A stretch of DNA of 64,000 nucleotides from Massilia sp. BSC265 (GTDB lineage Bacteria > Pseudomonadota > Gammaproteobacteria > Burkholderiales > Burkholderiaceae_D), in NCBI RefSeq assembly GCF_000740675.1, contig NZ_JPXI01000039.1, positions 248,001 through 312,000 of the forward strand, in the 5' to 3' direction. Shown piece after piece: positions 43,061 to 52,178 of the stretch. How positions within the stretch are numbered: the first letter of the stretch is position 1; every line of letters starts with the position of its first letter. The position numbers and the translations under genes are program-made. The notes under the pieces are model-generated. The model made no database searches. It worked only from the letters and a program-made list of their open reading frames with translations, and was not told the origin of the DNA.

Positions 43061-44893
43061 TTATTTCGAGCGGTAGTAGTCGGCCAGCACGCCGAAGGCC
43101 TGCTTGCGCACACCCGTCTCGGAGAGGATGCCCTTGCGGTTCCAGCCATTCTGGAACACCGGGTGCTCGCGGCGCGGCGAGCGGAAGTCCTTCAGGATCC
43201 AGGGCGACATGCCGCGCAGGGTCGGGATCTTCTCGGCCATTGCCAGGGTCTGGCGGTAGTATTCGGCCTGGTACTCCTCGGTGAACTTCTTCATGCCGTC
43301 ATCGCGATATCCGGCCAGCGCATCGGCGCCGAACTCGGACAGGATCAGCGGACGGTCCGCCGGCACCTTCCATTGCAGCTTTGCCACGGCGTCGAGCTTG
43401 TCGGAACCGTACCAGCCGGCATAGGTGTTCACCGCCAGCACATCGAGCTTGTCGGCCAAAGGATCATCGATGGCCAGCGCGTCGCCGTCGTGCTTGACCA
43501 ACAGGGCCGCGCTTACCAGGCGGGAGGGATCCAGCTGGCGCACGTTGTCCGCCATCGCCGCATGGAAGCGCGTCCGCGCATCCGCCACCGGCGTCTCATT
43601 CCCGACGCTCCACATGATCACCGAGGCGCGGTTGCGGTCGCGGTAGATGGTCTCGGCCTGCATCGCCAGGGCCTTGCGCAGCACGGCCGGGTTGTCCCAG
43701 TCCACCGTCCAGTACACCGGGATCTCGCTCCACACCAGCAGGCCCATCTCGTCGGCCAGGCGCACCGTCGTTTCCGAATGCGGGTAGTGCGACAGGCGCA
43801 CGTAGTTGCCTCCCAGGCCGTGCTTGATCTCGTGCAACAGCGCGCGCGAGGCCGTTTCCGTCATGTTGCGCGCCGGGTTGGGGCCCAACTCTTCTTCGTG
43901 CAGCGAGATGCCGCGCAGCCACACCGGCTTGCCGTTCAGGAGGATCTGGTTGCCTTTTACCGCGATGGTGCGGAAGCCTACACGGTCGCGGACCGCGTCC
44001 CCAGGCGCGCTGAAGCGCACCTCATACAGGGTCGGCTTCTCGGGCGACCAGCGCTCCAGGCCCTTGGGCGCGGCCAGCTCGAACACGGCACGCCCATTGG
44101 CGTCGGTGACGGCGCGCGCGGTGGCGAGCGCACCGATGGCGATCGTGACCGCCTGGTTGACGGCCTGCGGTCCCTGCAGGCGCACTTCGGCGGCGATGCG
44201 GCCGTCCGGGCGCAGCTGGACCATGGCGTCGTCGATGAAGGTGGCCGGGGTGGTGATCAGGCGCACCGGGCGGGTAATGCCGCCGTACAGGTCCCAGTCG
44301 GTGATGAAGGTCGGGATCGACTGGGCGTCGTGGGTCGAGTCGACGCCGACGACCAGGCGGTTGTCGCCCGCGCGCAGCGCCTCTGTCACCTCCAGCACGA
44401 AGGGCGTGAAGCCGCCCTCGTGGCGGCCCACTTCCTTGCCGTTCAGGTAGACGTAGGCGCGGTAGTTGACCGCCTCGAAGCGCAGGAAAGCCCGCTTGCC
44501 GGCCAAGGCCTGGGCATTGAACTTGCGCTGGAACCAGATCAGGCCATCGTAGTAGCGCAGTTCGGGGGTGGCGGCATTCCAGGCGCCCGGCACGTTGATG
44601 ATCGGGCCGCGGTCGAGGTCGAATTCGAAGAAATCGGCCCCGCCCTTGGCTTCGACGGCGGCGACGTCGATGTCGCGGTAGCGCTGCATGCGCGATTTCG
44701 CCACCCAGCCGTTGATGTCGGTGAGGCCGGTGCGGTACAGGTCCTTCGAATAGGTCCACTGGCCCGACAAGTCCTGGCCGTCGCGATGCAAGGCCCCGGT
44801 GAGCAGGAAGGCGGGCCTCGGCTCGTCGGCCATGGCGGGCAGGCAGGCGAACGCGCTGATGAAGATCCAGAATGCTGCGAGGAGTTTTCTCAT
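43061..44893 (-). CDS. GH2 family beta-glycosidase (beta-glucuronidase or beta-galactosidase type), secreted
   Basis: A 610-residue protein; the ATG at 44893 gives a signal peptide (KLLAAFWIFISAFACLPAMA). GH2 architecture: a jelly-roll sugar-binding domain (INVPGAWNAATPELRYYDGLIWFQRKF, VYLNGKEVGRHEGGFTPF), an Ig-like domain, then the TIM barrel (GISLHEEELGPNPARNMT, NYVRLSHYPHSETTVRLADEMGLLVWSEIPVYW). The acid/base Glu is in IMWSVGNETPV and the nucleophile in PLILSEFGADA. The arrangement and length are closest to bacterial beta-glucuronidases, which fits the nearby GH115 and glucarate dehydratase genes. It is divergent from the second PL26 gene, with CTGATATATTAG in the shared promoter region. 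Specificity is inferred. Confidence 0.87.
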   Translation of the reverse strand: MRKLLAAFWIFISAFACLPAMADEPRPAFLLTGALHRDGQDLSGQWTYSKDLYRTGLTDINGWVAKSRMQRYRDIDVAAVEAKGGADFFEFDLDRGPIINVPGAWNAATPELRYYDGLIWFQRKFNAQALAGKRAFLRFEAVNYRAYVYLNGKEVGRHEGGFTPFVLEVTEALRAGDNRLVVGVDSTHDAQSIPTFITDWDLYGGITRPVRLITTPATFIDDAMVQLRPDGRIAAEVRLQGPQAVNQAVTIAIGALATARAVTDANGRAVFELAAPKGLERWSPEKPTLYEVRFSAPGDAVRDRVGFRTIAVKGNQILLNGKPVWLRGISLHEEELGPNPARNMTETASRALLHEIKHGLGGNYVRLSHYPHSETTVRLADEMGLLVWSEIPVYWTVDWDNPAVLRKALAMQAETIYRDRNRASVIMWSVGNETPVADARTRFHAAMADNVRQLDPSRLVSAALLVKHDGDALAIDDPLADKLDVLAVNTYAGWYGSDKLDAVAKLQWKVPADRPLILSEFGADALAGYRDDGMKKFTEEYQAEYYRQTLAMAEKIPTLRGMSPWILKDFRSPRREHPVFQNGWNRKGILSETGVRKQAFGVLADYYRSK

Positions 44894-44947
44894 GGGTTCA
44901 GGTAAATGCATTGGATACGGGGCCGCCCTATGTAAGGGCACAAGGCA

Positions 44948-45045
44948 CTGATATATTAGAATTCGAACCGGCCCGGCACAACAGCAGGCCGGGTTCAATC
45001 ACCATGTTGAGTGAACGCGCATCGGATCTAACACTAATATATCAG
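44948..45045. promoter_or_regulatory. Pair of putative GntR operators between GH2 and PL26
   Basis: CTGATATATTAG (44948-44959) and its exact reverse complement CTAATATATCAG (45034-45045) lie in the 222-bp divergent region, one nearer each gene. Each is also an imperfect palindrome (TRATATATYA core), the usual form of FadR-subfamily operators. Related sites flank the GntR gene and GH115 at 49158 and 49334. Confidence 0.6.
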
Positions 45046-45115
45046 CGCAACGCCATCCCACCCATTCGACAGACCAGCGCGCCGCCCGGCGGCAGCGCAG
45101 GCACGGAGACAGACT

Positions 45116-47848
45116 GTGCAAACCCCATCGCGCCGGGCCTTCCTTCGCTCGGCTCCCGCCCTTCCCTTCCTTGCCTCCTTTCCCGGCCTCGCCGGCGCAA
45201 TCACCGCGAACACGGGGGCGAAGCCTGCGCCCGTGCCCGGGACCGCCCTGCGCTGGCTGGATGGCCAGGCGCCCGCCCGCTTCGAAGGCTGCACCTTGGG
45301 CGTGCCCTGGCCGCGCGGCACGCTGCGCCTGCCCGCCAGCAAGCGGCTCGACTTCACCCTGGGCGCGAGCGGTCCGGCCATGCAGTCCTGGCCCCTCGCC
45401 TACTGGCCGGACGGCTCGCTGAAGTGGACCGCGCACGCAATCGCCGGCGGCGCCACCTCTGGGAACTATCGACTGGAGCGCGGCGCACCGGCGCTCGGCA
45501 CGGTCTCGGTGAAGGAAAACGCGGACGGCGTGCTGCTCTCCGCCGCCGAGCTGGCGTGGGTGATCCCGCGCAGCGGCGGGGTGCTGGTGCGCAGCGCAAC
45601 CCGCGCCGGCCGGGTGACGATGCAGAACCTGAAGCTGGTGGCGCTGCGCCAGGACGGCCCGCAACTGGAAACCACCGGCAGCGTCGCGCGCCGGCCCTTC
45701 ACCAGCAGGATCACGAAGCTGACGGTAGAACAGACCGGCCCGGTGCGCGCCGTGGTCAAGCTCGACGGCATGCACAGCGACGGCGCCCGCGACTGGCTGC
45801 CCTTCTCGGTGCGCCTGTACTTCTATACGGGTTCCGGCAGCGTGCGCATCGTGCACTCCTTTATCTACGACGGCGACCCGGAGAAGGACTTCATCGCCGG
45901 CCTGGGCGTGACGGCACAGGTGCCGATGACGGACACGACCTACGACCGCCACGTGCGCTTCTCGGGCGAGGGCGTCGGCGTGTGGGGCGAAGCCGTGCGC
46001 CCGGTCACGGGCCTGCGTCGCGATCCGGGACAGGCATACCGGGAAGCCCAGGTGGCCGGCCAGGCGCTCCCGCCCCTGGCCGGCATGGCCAAGCCGGTCC
46101 AGGACGGCCTGCAATGGGTGCCCGAGTGGGGCGACTTCTCCCTGGCGCAGCTCTCACCGGACGGCTTCACCCTGCAGAAGCGCCTGCGCGCGGGCCGCGC
46201 CTGGATCGACTCGAATGCCGGCACCCGCAGCAAGGGCCTGCTGTACGCCGGCGGCGCTTCCGGTGGCGTGGCCCTGGGCCTGAAGGACTTCTGGCAGCGC
46301 GCCCCGGTGCAGCTGGATGTGCGCAACGCGGCGAGCCCGATGGCGGAGGTGACGGCCTGGATGTGGGCGCCCTCGGCGCCGGCCATGGACGTGCGTTCCT
46401 ACCGCGCCGAAGACGGCATGGACACGCACGAGAAGCAGATCGCCGGCTTGAACATCACCTATGAAGACTACGAAGCGGGCTGGGATTCGGCCCTGGGTGT
46501 CGCCCGCACCTCCGAGCTGCAGCTGTGGGTGCTGGGCGCGACGCCCTCGCACCAGGACTTGTCGGACATGGCCGAGCAGGTCGCCCGGCCGGCCAGGTTG
46601 GTGCTCACGCCGCAGCGCATCCACCAGTGCGGCGTGTTCGGCGACTGGGACCCGGTCGATGCCTCTACCGCCGCACGCAAGCTGATCGAAGAGCGCCTCG
46701 CCCTGCAGCTGGACCAGTACCTGCGCGAGACCGAGCAGCACCGCTGGTACGGCTTCTGGTCCTATGGCGACGTGATGCACAGCTACGACGCCGACCGCCA
46801 CATGTGGCGCTACGATATCGGTGGCTATGCCTGGGACAACTCGGAACTGTCGACCGACCTCTGGCTCTGGTACAGCTACCTGCGCACCGGCCGCGCCGAC
46901 CTGTTCCGCTATGCCGAAGCGATGACCCGCCATACCGGCGAGGTCGACGTCTATCACCTGGGCCCCTTCAAGGGCTTCGGCACGCGCCACGCCGTGCAGC
47001 ACTGGTCGGATTCCTCTAAGCAGCCGCGCGTCTCGAATGCCGCTTACCGCCGCATTTATTACTTCCTGACGGCGGACGAGCGCGTCGGCGACCTGATGCG
47101 CGAACTGCTCGACTCGGACCGGGACCTGCACAAGGTCGACATCTCGCGCAAGCTGAAGGTGGCAGGCGCGCGGCCGGACGTCTTCATCGGGGCGTCCTTC
47201 GGCACCGTCTGGGGCTCCCTGATTTCGGCCTGGCTGGCGGAATGGGAGCGCACCGGCGACACCCGCTGGCGCGACAAGATCGTGAACGGCATGCAGAGCA
47301 TCGCCTCCCTCAAGCTCGGGTGGTTCGCCGCCGGCGCGCCCTACGACCATCGCACCGGCCGCTTCCATGGTCCCGGCGACAAGCCATCGTTCTCCAACCT
47401 GAACGGCGTGTTCGGGGTGGTCGAGATGAATTCCGAGCTCCTGACCCTGGTCGACGTGCCGGAATACCGCAGGACCTGGCTGCAGTACTGCCGCACCTAC
47501 AATGCGCCGAAGGCGGAAGTGGTGGCCCTGCTGGGCAGCGATCCGGGCGGGCGCGGCATGCAAGACACCAATTCGCGCATGACGGCCTACGCCGCTTACC
47601 AGCTGCGCGACCGGGCCCTGTCGCTGCGGGCCTGGCGCGAGTTCTTCGCGTCCGACTGGCTCAGGCCGGGCGACCCACGCCACACCGTGCGCCGCATCGA
47701 CGGCCCCGCCGTATTGCGTGCGCTCGACGAGATGAGCGGCATCAGCACCAACGGCTCGGCGCAGTGGGGCCTGGCGGCGATCCAGCACATGGCCCTCGGC
47801 AGCGATACGCTGGACGAGGCAGCGCGTGCGGCGGGGCTGCTGCGCTGA
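45116..47848 (+). CDS. PL26-type exo-rhamnogalacturonan lyase, second paralogue, Tat-exported
   Basis: A 910-residue protein with a GTG start (GGAGA about 6 bp upstream) and a twin-arginine signal (SRRAFLR). It is clearly a paralogue of the 2716-5424 product, with the same RIFT-barrel start (LGVPWPRGTL, SWPLAYWPDGSLKWTAHA), the same helical core (HRWYGFWSYGDVMHSYDADRHMWRYD, GGYAWDNSELSTDLWLWYSYLRTGR) and C-terminal SAQWGLAAI. Differences are spread through the protein, so this is an old duplication or separate acquisition. It sits with GH2, GntR and GH115 rather than with PL11 and CE12. It may therefore act on a different acidic-chain end, for example glucuronosyl-substituted chains. That is inference. 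Confidence 0.85.
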   Translation: MQTPSRRAFLRSAPALPFLASFPGLAGAITANTGAKPAPVPGTALRWLDGQAPARFEGCTLGVPWPRGTLRLPASKRLDFTLGASGPAMQSWPLAYWPDGSLKWTAHAIAGGATSGNYRLERGAPALGTVSVKENADGVLLSAAELAWVIPRSGGVLVRSATRAGRVTMQNLKLVALRQDGPQLETTGSVARRPFTSRITKLTVEQTGPVRAVVKLDGMHSDGARDWLPFSVRLYFYTGSGSVRIVHSFIYDGDPEKDFIAGLGVTAQVPMTDTTYDRHVRFSGEGVGVWGEAVRPVTGLRRDPGQAYREAQVAGQALPPLAGMAKPVQDGLQWVPEWGDFSLAQLSPDGFTLQKRLRAGRAWIDSNAGTRSKGLLYAGGASGGVALGLKDFWQRAPVQLDVRNAASPMAEVTAWMWAPSAPAMDVRSYRAEDGMDTHEKQIAGLNITYEDYEAGWDSALGVARTSELQLWVLGATPSHQDLSDMAEQVARPARLVLTPQRIHQCGVFGDWDPVDASTAARKLIEERLALQLDQYLRETEQHRWYGFWSYGDVMHSYDADRHMWRYDIGGYAWDNSELSTDLWLWYSYLRTGRADLFRYAEAMTRHTGEVDVYHLGPFKGFGTRHAVQHWSDSSKQPRVSNAAYRRIYYFLTADERVGDLMRELLDSDRDLHKVDISRKLKVAGARPDVFIGASFGTVWGSLISAWLAEWERTGDTRWRDKIVNGMQSIASLKLGWFAAGAPYDHRTGRFHGPGDKPSFSNLNGVFGVVEMNSELLTLVDVPEYRRTWLQYCRTYNAPKAEVVALLGSDPGGRGMQDTNSRMTAYAAYQLRDRALSLRAWREFFASDWLRPGDPRHTVRRIDGPAVLRALDEMSGISTNGSAQWGLAAIQHMALGSDTLDEAARAAGLLR

Positions 47849-47854
47849 CCGGGC

Positions 47855-48277
47855 TCAGTTGAAGCGCCCTGCCGCCCCGCCCATGCTGTAGCGTCCCGCC
47901 CCGAGGAAGACGAGCGCGATCGCGGTGCCGAGATAGAGCCCCTGCAGTTCGAGGGCCCAGCCGCCGGTATCCGAGAGCGCGAAGAACTCGGCGGTATGCA
48001 CCAGCAGCAGCGCCACCACCATGTTGATGGCGACCACCACGGCAGCAAGCCGGGTGAACACCCCCACCAGGATCAGCAGGGGCGCCAGGACTTCGCCGAT
48101 GTAGACCAGGTAGCCGAAGACGCCCGGCAAGCCGGCCTTCTGCAGCATGCCTTCGATGAAACCGATGCCGCCGCCGATCTTCGACAGCCCGTGGAACAGC
48201 AGCAGGACCGCGAGCACGATGCGGAGGATGAGCTTGCCCAGGTCGTCGTGGCTGGCGTGTACGGCTGTGGTCTGCAT
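47855..48277 (-). CDS. DoxX-family membrane protein
   Basis: A 140-residue protein with four hydrophobic segments (LILRIVLAVLLLFHGLSKI; FGYLVYIGEVLAPLLILVGVF; LAAVVVAINMVVALLLVH; LQGLYLGTAIALVFLGAG). It matches the DoxX/YphA family of small inner-membrane proteins. GGAGG lies 6-7 bp before the ATG at 48277. Members are linked to redox balance or respiratory side reactions, but the role is generally unclear. It is convergent with the PL26 gene and lies 67 bp downstream of the GntR gene on the same strand, so the two may share a transcript. Confidence 0.85.
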   Translation of the reverse strand: MQTTAVHASHDDLGKLILRIVLAVLLLFHGLSKIGGGIGFIEGMLQKAGLPGVFGYLVYIGEVLAPLLILVGVFTRLAAVVVAINMVVALLLVHTAEFFALSDTGGWALELQGLYLGTAIALVFLGAGRYSMGGAAGRFN

Positions 48278-48344
48278 GGCGCCCTCCGTGGTTTTGTCGG
48301 GCGAGCATAGCACCGCGCGACACATGCCGGTGCCCGGGTGGACG

Positions 48345-49052
48345 TCAATCGGGACCCGGCATCCAGTAGTTGGGATATTGCGCGCGCAGCGCGTCGAGCT
48401 CGGAGAGCGTTCCCGACAGGTGGCGTCGCACGGCCTGCTCGGCCGCGAGGGCGTCGCCCCGCCCGATCGCGTCGGCGATGTCGGCATGGTCCTTCAGCAC
48501 CGACTCGGCCTTGCCGTTGAGCGGCAGGTGCAGGCGGCGCAGGCGGTCCATGTTGCCGCTGCGGTGGCGCATCAGCCGCCACAATTCCTCGACTTCGGCG
48601 GCAAGGTAGAGCTGCTTGTGGAAGGCGTGGTCGACGCGGCTGAAGGACTCCAGGTCGCGCGCCTTGAGCGCCGCCCGCTGCTGGAGCACCAGGCTCTGCA
48701 GGCTCTGTGCCAGCGCCGCATCGTTCTTCTGCGCCAGGGTGCGCACGACCTCCAGTTCGATCGACAGCCGCAGGAAATGGGCCTGGCGCGCCGAGGCGAT
48801 GCTGATGCCGCGCACCCGCGTCGCGTGCTGCGGATAGATGTCGACCAGTCCCTCTTCCTCGAGGCGCATCAGGGCATCCCGGATGGGAGTGACGGACAGC
48901 TCGAAATGTGCGGACAGCTCGTTCCGCGACAGCAGGGTTCCGGGCTTGAGCGTGAGATTGACGATTTCTTCGCGCAGGTATTCGTACACCTGGACCGCGG
49001 CGTGGCGCGACCGGTCGAGGGTGAACGGACTGCGGAATGCGATGGTTTCCAT
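48345..49052 (-). CDS. GntR-family (FadR subfamily) transcriptional regulator
   Basis: A 235-residue regulator. The N-terminal winged helix (about residues 15-80) reads VYEYLREEIVNLTLKPGTLLSRNELSAHFELSVTPIRDALMRLEEEGLV. The helical FCD ligand domain follows (LRLSIELEVVRTLA, DHAFHKQLYLAAE, LKDHADIADAIGRGDALAAEQAVRRHL) with Asp/His residues suitable for the usual metal site. FCD regulators of this group often respond to uronates or their breakdown products. Candidate operators of the CTAATATATCAG type occur upstream of GH2, PL26, its own gene and GH115. It is divergent from GH115 and 67 bp upstream of doxX. Confidence 0.88.
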   Translation of the reverse strand: METIAFRSPFTLDRSRHAAVQVYEYLREEIVNLTLKPGTLLSRNELSAHFELSVTPIRDALMRLEEEGLVDIYPQHATRVRGISIASARQAHFLRLSIELEVVRTLAQKNDAALAQSLQSLVLQQRAALKARDLESFSRVDHAFHKQLYLAAEVEELWRLMRHRSGNMDRLRRLHLPLNGKAESVLKDHADIADAIGRGDALAAEQAVRRHLSGTLSELDALRAQYPNYWMPGPD

Positions 49053-49157
49053 AGGGTGAAGCTTCAATCTCGCTACGTGGGGTGTTGTGAACTTTCCGCG
49101 CAAGGCGCGGCAGGGCGACAGGCGGCACCAGTCAAGGCCGGTCTACTTGACAAGATG

Positions 49158-49345
49158 CTAGCACATTAGCGCACCGCCCAGCAGGCCTGCCCTCGGCCAC
49201 GATCGCCGCCCCGCCTACGAGGCCCCTTCATGCTGTCTCGGGTGCAGCTCAGGTGCAGCTCAGGTGTAGATTACTCAGTTCGATGAGCGTTTCGGAGATG
49301 GGCAAGTTCCCTCCACGCCGACCCGCTACAATACTAATACATTAC
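49158..49345. promoter_or_regulatory. Putative GntR operators between gntR and GH115, with a tandem 11-bp repeat
   Basis: CTAGCACATTAG (49158-49169, nearer gntR) and CTAATACATTAC (49334-49345, nearer GH115) resemble CTAATATATCAG at 45034. Between them, GGTGCAGCTCA is repeated in tandem (49241-49251 and 49252-49262) with a partial third copy. The divergent gap is about 300 bp and has no gene. Operator identity is inferred from similarity and position. Confidence 0.5.
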
Positions 49346-49360
49346 CTGTCGCTGAGCTCC

Positions 49361-52147
49361 ATGCGACCCATACGACTGACGATGATGAAATCACGATTGG
49401 CGGCCTTAGGCCTGCTGCTGGCATCGGCCCTCGCCCATGCAGCGCCCTTCACCCTCGACGCCGACGGGCGCCTGCCCGTCATCGTCACCGATGCGCAGCC
49501 CACCTACCGCCTGGCGGGCGGGGTGCTCGGCCGCGACCTGCAGGGGCTGACCGGGCTCGCGAGTACCCGCAGCGACAGCCTGGACGACTGCCGGGACCGC
49601 TGCATCATGATCGGCAGCGCCGCTTCCCCGCTGGTCACGCAGGCGGCACAGGCGATGGGCGTCGACCTGTCGCCCCTGCGCGGCCAGCAAGAGCGCTACA
49701 TCCGGGCCGCGGGCATGGTGGACGGCCGCAGCGTGCTCCTGATCGCCGGCGCCGATCGCCGCGGCGCCGTCTACGGCGTGGTGGACGCATCGCGCGAGCT
49801 GGGCATCTCGCCCTGGGAGTGGTGGGCCGACGTCAAGCCGCGGCGCCGCACGGGGCTCGTCCTGGACGGCGCGCGCCGCCTGTCGCCCGCGCCCTCGGTG
49901 GCCTGGCGCGGCATCTTCATCAACGACGAGGACTGGGGCCTGCAGCCCTGGGCTGCGAAGACCTACGATCCGGTGAAGGACATCGGCCCTGCCACCTACG
50001 CCCGCGTGTTCGAGCTGATGTGGCGCCTGAAGGCCAACCTGATCTGGCCGGCCATGCACGACTCCACCCGCGCCTTCTACGCGGTGCCGGGCAACGCCCG
50101 GGTGGCGGACGACTACGCCATCCTGGTCGGCACCTCGCATGCCGAGCCGATGATGCGCAATAACGTCGGCGAGTGGAAGAAGCTCCATGGTCCCTTCAAC
50201 TTCTTCACGAACCGCGAGCGCCTGCTGGGCTACTGGCAGGAGCGCATCGATCAGGTAAAGGGTTTCGAGAACGTCTACACCCTCGGCCTGCGCGGCGTGC
50301 ACGATTCGGCCATGGAAGGCGCCACCAGCCCGGAACACGCGCGCGACACCGTGCAGCAGGTCATCGGCCTGCAGCGCGACATGCTTGCCCGCAGCCTGGG
50401 CAAGCCGGCGGCGAACATCCCGACCGTGTTCACGATGTACAAGGAGGTGCTGGACTATTACAACGCCGGCCTGCAGGTGCCTGGCGACGTCAGCCTGGTG
50501 TGGCCCGACGATAACTACGGCTACCTGCACCAGCTGGGCACGGCGAAGGAACGCGCCCGCCCCGGCGGCAACGGCATCTACTACCACATCTCCTACTGGG
50601 GCCGACCGCACGACTACCTGTGGCTGGGCACGACCCATCCGGCCCTGATCCGCGACCAGCTCGAGCGCGCCTGGAGCATGGGCGCACGAAGAATGTGGGT
50701 GGTGAACGTGGGCGACATCAAGCCGGGCGAATACCTGACCCAGTACTTCCTCGACGCCGCCTTCGACGCCGGCGTGCTGCGCCAGGATCCGGCGCGCCAC
50801 CTGAGCACCTGGGCCGCGCAGGCGTTCGGCGCCGACCACGCCGCGGAAGTCGCCGCCATCCAGCAGGAGTACTACCGCCTGGCCTGGGAACGCCGTCCCG
50901 AATTCATGGGCTGGAGCCAGACCGAGCCGACGCGCCCCGTGCGCACCACCGAGTACGTGCGCACCGGCGGCGAAGAAGCGGAGCAGCGCCTGGCCCGCTA
51001 CGGCGCGCTGGTGGCACGGGCCGAAGCGGTCGAACAGCGCCTGCCGGCGGAACTGCGCGACGCCTACTTCCAGCTGGTGCTCTACCCGGTGCGCTCCAGC
51101 GCCAACCTCAACCGGCGTATCCTGAAGTTGGACCTGGCGGGTGAATACGCGCTGCAGCAGCGGCCCTCGTCCAACCTCTACGCCAGCCAGGCGAAGGAGG
51201 CGCATACGGCACTGGTGCGCGACGCGGCCGCCTACAACGCGCTCGGCAAGGGCAAGTGGGCGCACCTGATGGACATTGCACCGCGTCGCCTGCCGGTATT
51301 CGCAGAGCCGGCCTACCCCTCCTGGTCGCCGTCGGCGCGGCGCGGCTGCGGCCTGGTCTATCCGGCGCCGCATTCAAGCGAGGCGAGCATGCTGGTGCTG
51401 CCGGCCGGCCGACAGGCCAGCCGTAGCGTCACCCTGGTCAGTTACGGCGGCGAGCAGCTCACGTGGTCGGTCGCTCCCGGTGCGCAGGGCCTGCGCACGC
51501 ACGTGCAGGGCGGCCTGCTCGATGCGTCGAACGGCTACGAACAGCGTATCGCGCTGGAGTACGACGGCTCAGCCAAGCCGGCCCTTGCACTGCAGTGCGG
51601 TGGCCGAACCGTCAAGCTGAACGCGCAGGCGCAGGATGCAGGCGACAAGGCGCTGCCGGGTGAGCGCGAGCGGATCGTGGTGCTGCCGGCCGGCAGCGCG
51701 GCGGCGAGCAGCGAATGGGCGTTGCAGCCAGGCCTGGGCACGTCAGGCCAGGCGATGCGCGCCCGCCTCGACCTGCCGAAGCGCACCTCGCTGACGAAGG
51801 CCAAGCCCCTCACCTACCGTTTCCAGACCCGCAGCGACGGCGGCGCCCTGCTGCGCTTCGTCGCCGTGCCGGTCCACGCCCTCACTTCCGAGCACCGGCT
51901 GCGCATTGCCGTCCAGCTCGACGACGGACCGCTCCAGACCTTCGACTACACCACGGTCGGCCGCAGCGACGAGTGGAAACAGAACGTCCTGTCCAACACG
52001 GCGGTACGCAGCACCAGCCTCGCCCGGCTCAAGCCCGGCGTGCACACGCTGCGCGTCTTTGCGCTCGATCCCGGCGTGGTGCTCGACCGTATCGACATCG
52101 TGCTGGACGGCGCACCGCACTACTACGGCATGCCGCCGGCCGACTGA
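49361..52147 (+). CDS. GH115 alpha-glucuronidase-like enzyme, secreted
   Basis: About 928 residues. The ATG at 49361 or the pair at 49382/49385 would all give a signal peptide ending ALAHA. GH115 hallmarks are LLIAGADRRGAVYGVVDASRELGISPWEWWADV, SVAWRGIFINDEDWGLQPWA, RLKANLIWPAMHDST, TSHAEPMMRNNVGEW, VYTLGLRGVHDSAMEG and VSLVWPDDNYGYLHQLG. The C-terminal beta-sandwich (EYDGSAKPALALQ, RIAVQLDDGPLQTFDY) is also typical. GH115 enzymes remove (4-O-methyl) glucuronic acid from xylan, and some act on arabinogalactan or gum-type side chains. Next to GH2 and glucarate dehydratase it would supply glucuronic acid. A candidate GntR site lies 16 bp upstream of 49361. Confidence 0.9.
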   Translation: MRPIRLTMMKSRLAALGLLLASALAHAAPFTLDADGRLPVIVTDAQPTYRLAGGVLGRDLQGLTGLASTRSDSLDDCRDRCIMIGSAASPLVTQAAQAMGVDLSPLRGQQERYIRAAGMVDGRSVLLIAGADRRGAVYGVVDASRELGISPWEWWADVKPRRRTGLVLDGARRLSPAPSVAWRGIFINDEDWGLQPWAAKTYDPVKDIGPATYARVFELMWRLKANLIWPAMHDSTRAFYAVPGNARVADDYAILVGTSHAEPMMRNNVGEWKKLHGPFNFFTNRERLLGYWQERIDQVKGFENVYTLGLRGVHDSAMEGATSPEHARDTVQQVIGLQRDMLARSLGKPAANIPTVFTMYKEVLDYYNAGLQVPGDVSLVWPDDNYGYLHQLGTAKERARPGGNGIYYHISYWGRPHDYLWLGTTHPALIRDQLERAWSMGARRMWVVNVGDIKPGEYLTQYFLDAAFDAGVLRQDPARHLSTWAAQAFGADHAAEVAAIQQEYYRLAWERRPEFMGWSQTEPTRPVRTTEYVRTGGEEAEQRLARYGALVARAEAVEQRLPAELRDAYFQLVLYPVRSSANLNRRILKLDLAGEYALQQRPSSNLYASQAKEAHTALVRDAAAYNALGKGKWAHLMDIAPRRLPVFAEPAYPSWSPSARRGCGLVYPAPHSSEASMLVLPAGRQASRSVTLVSYGGEQLTWSVAPGAQGLRTHVQGGLLDASNGYEQRIALEYDGSAKPALALQCGGRTVKLNAQAQDAGDKALPGERERIVVLPAGSAAASSEWALQPGLGTSGQAMRARLDLPKRTSLTKAKPLTYRFQTRSDGGALLRFVAVPVHALTSEHRLRIAVQLDDGPLQTFDYTTVGRSDEWKQNVLSNTAVRSTSLARLKPGVHTLRVFALDPGVVLDRIDIVLDGAPHYYGMPPAD

Positions 52148-52178
52148 ACCGCCCCCTCTTCTGAATACGGAGACATCC

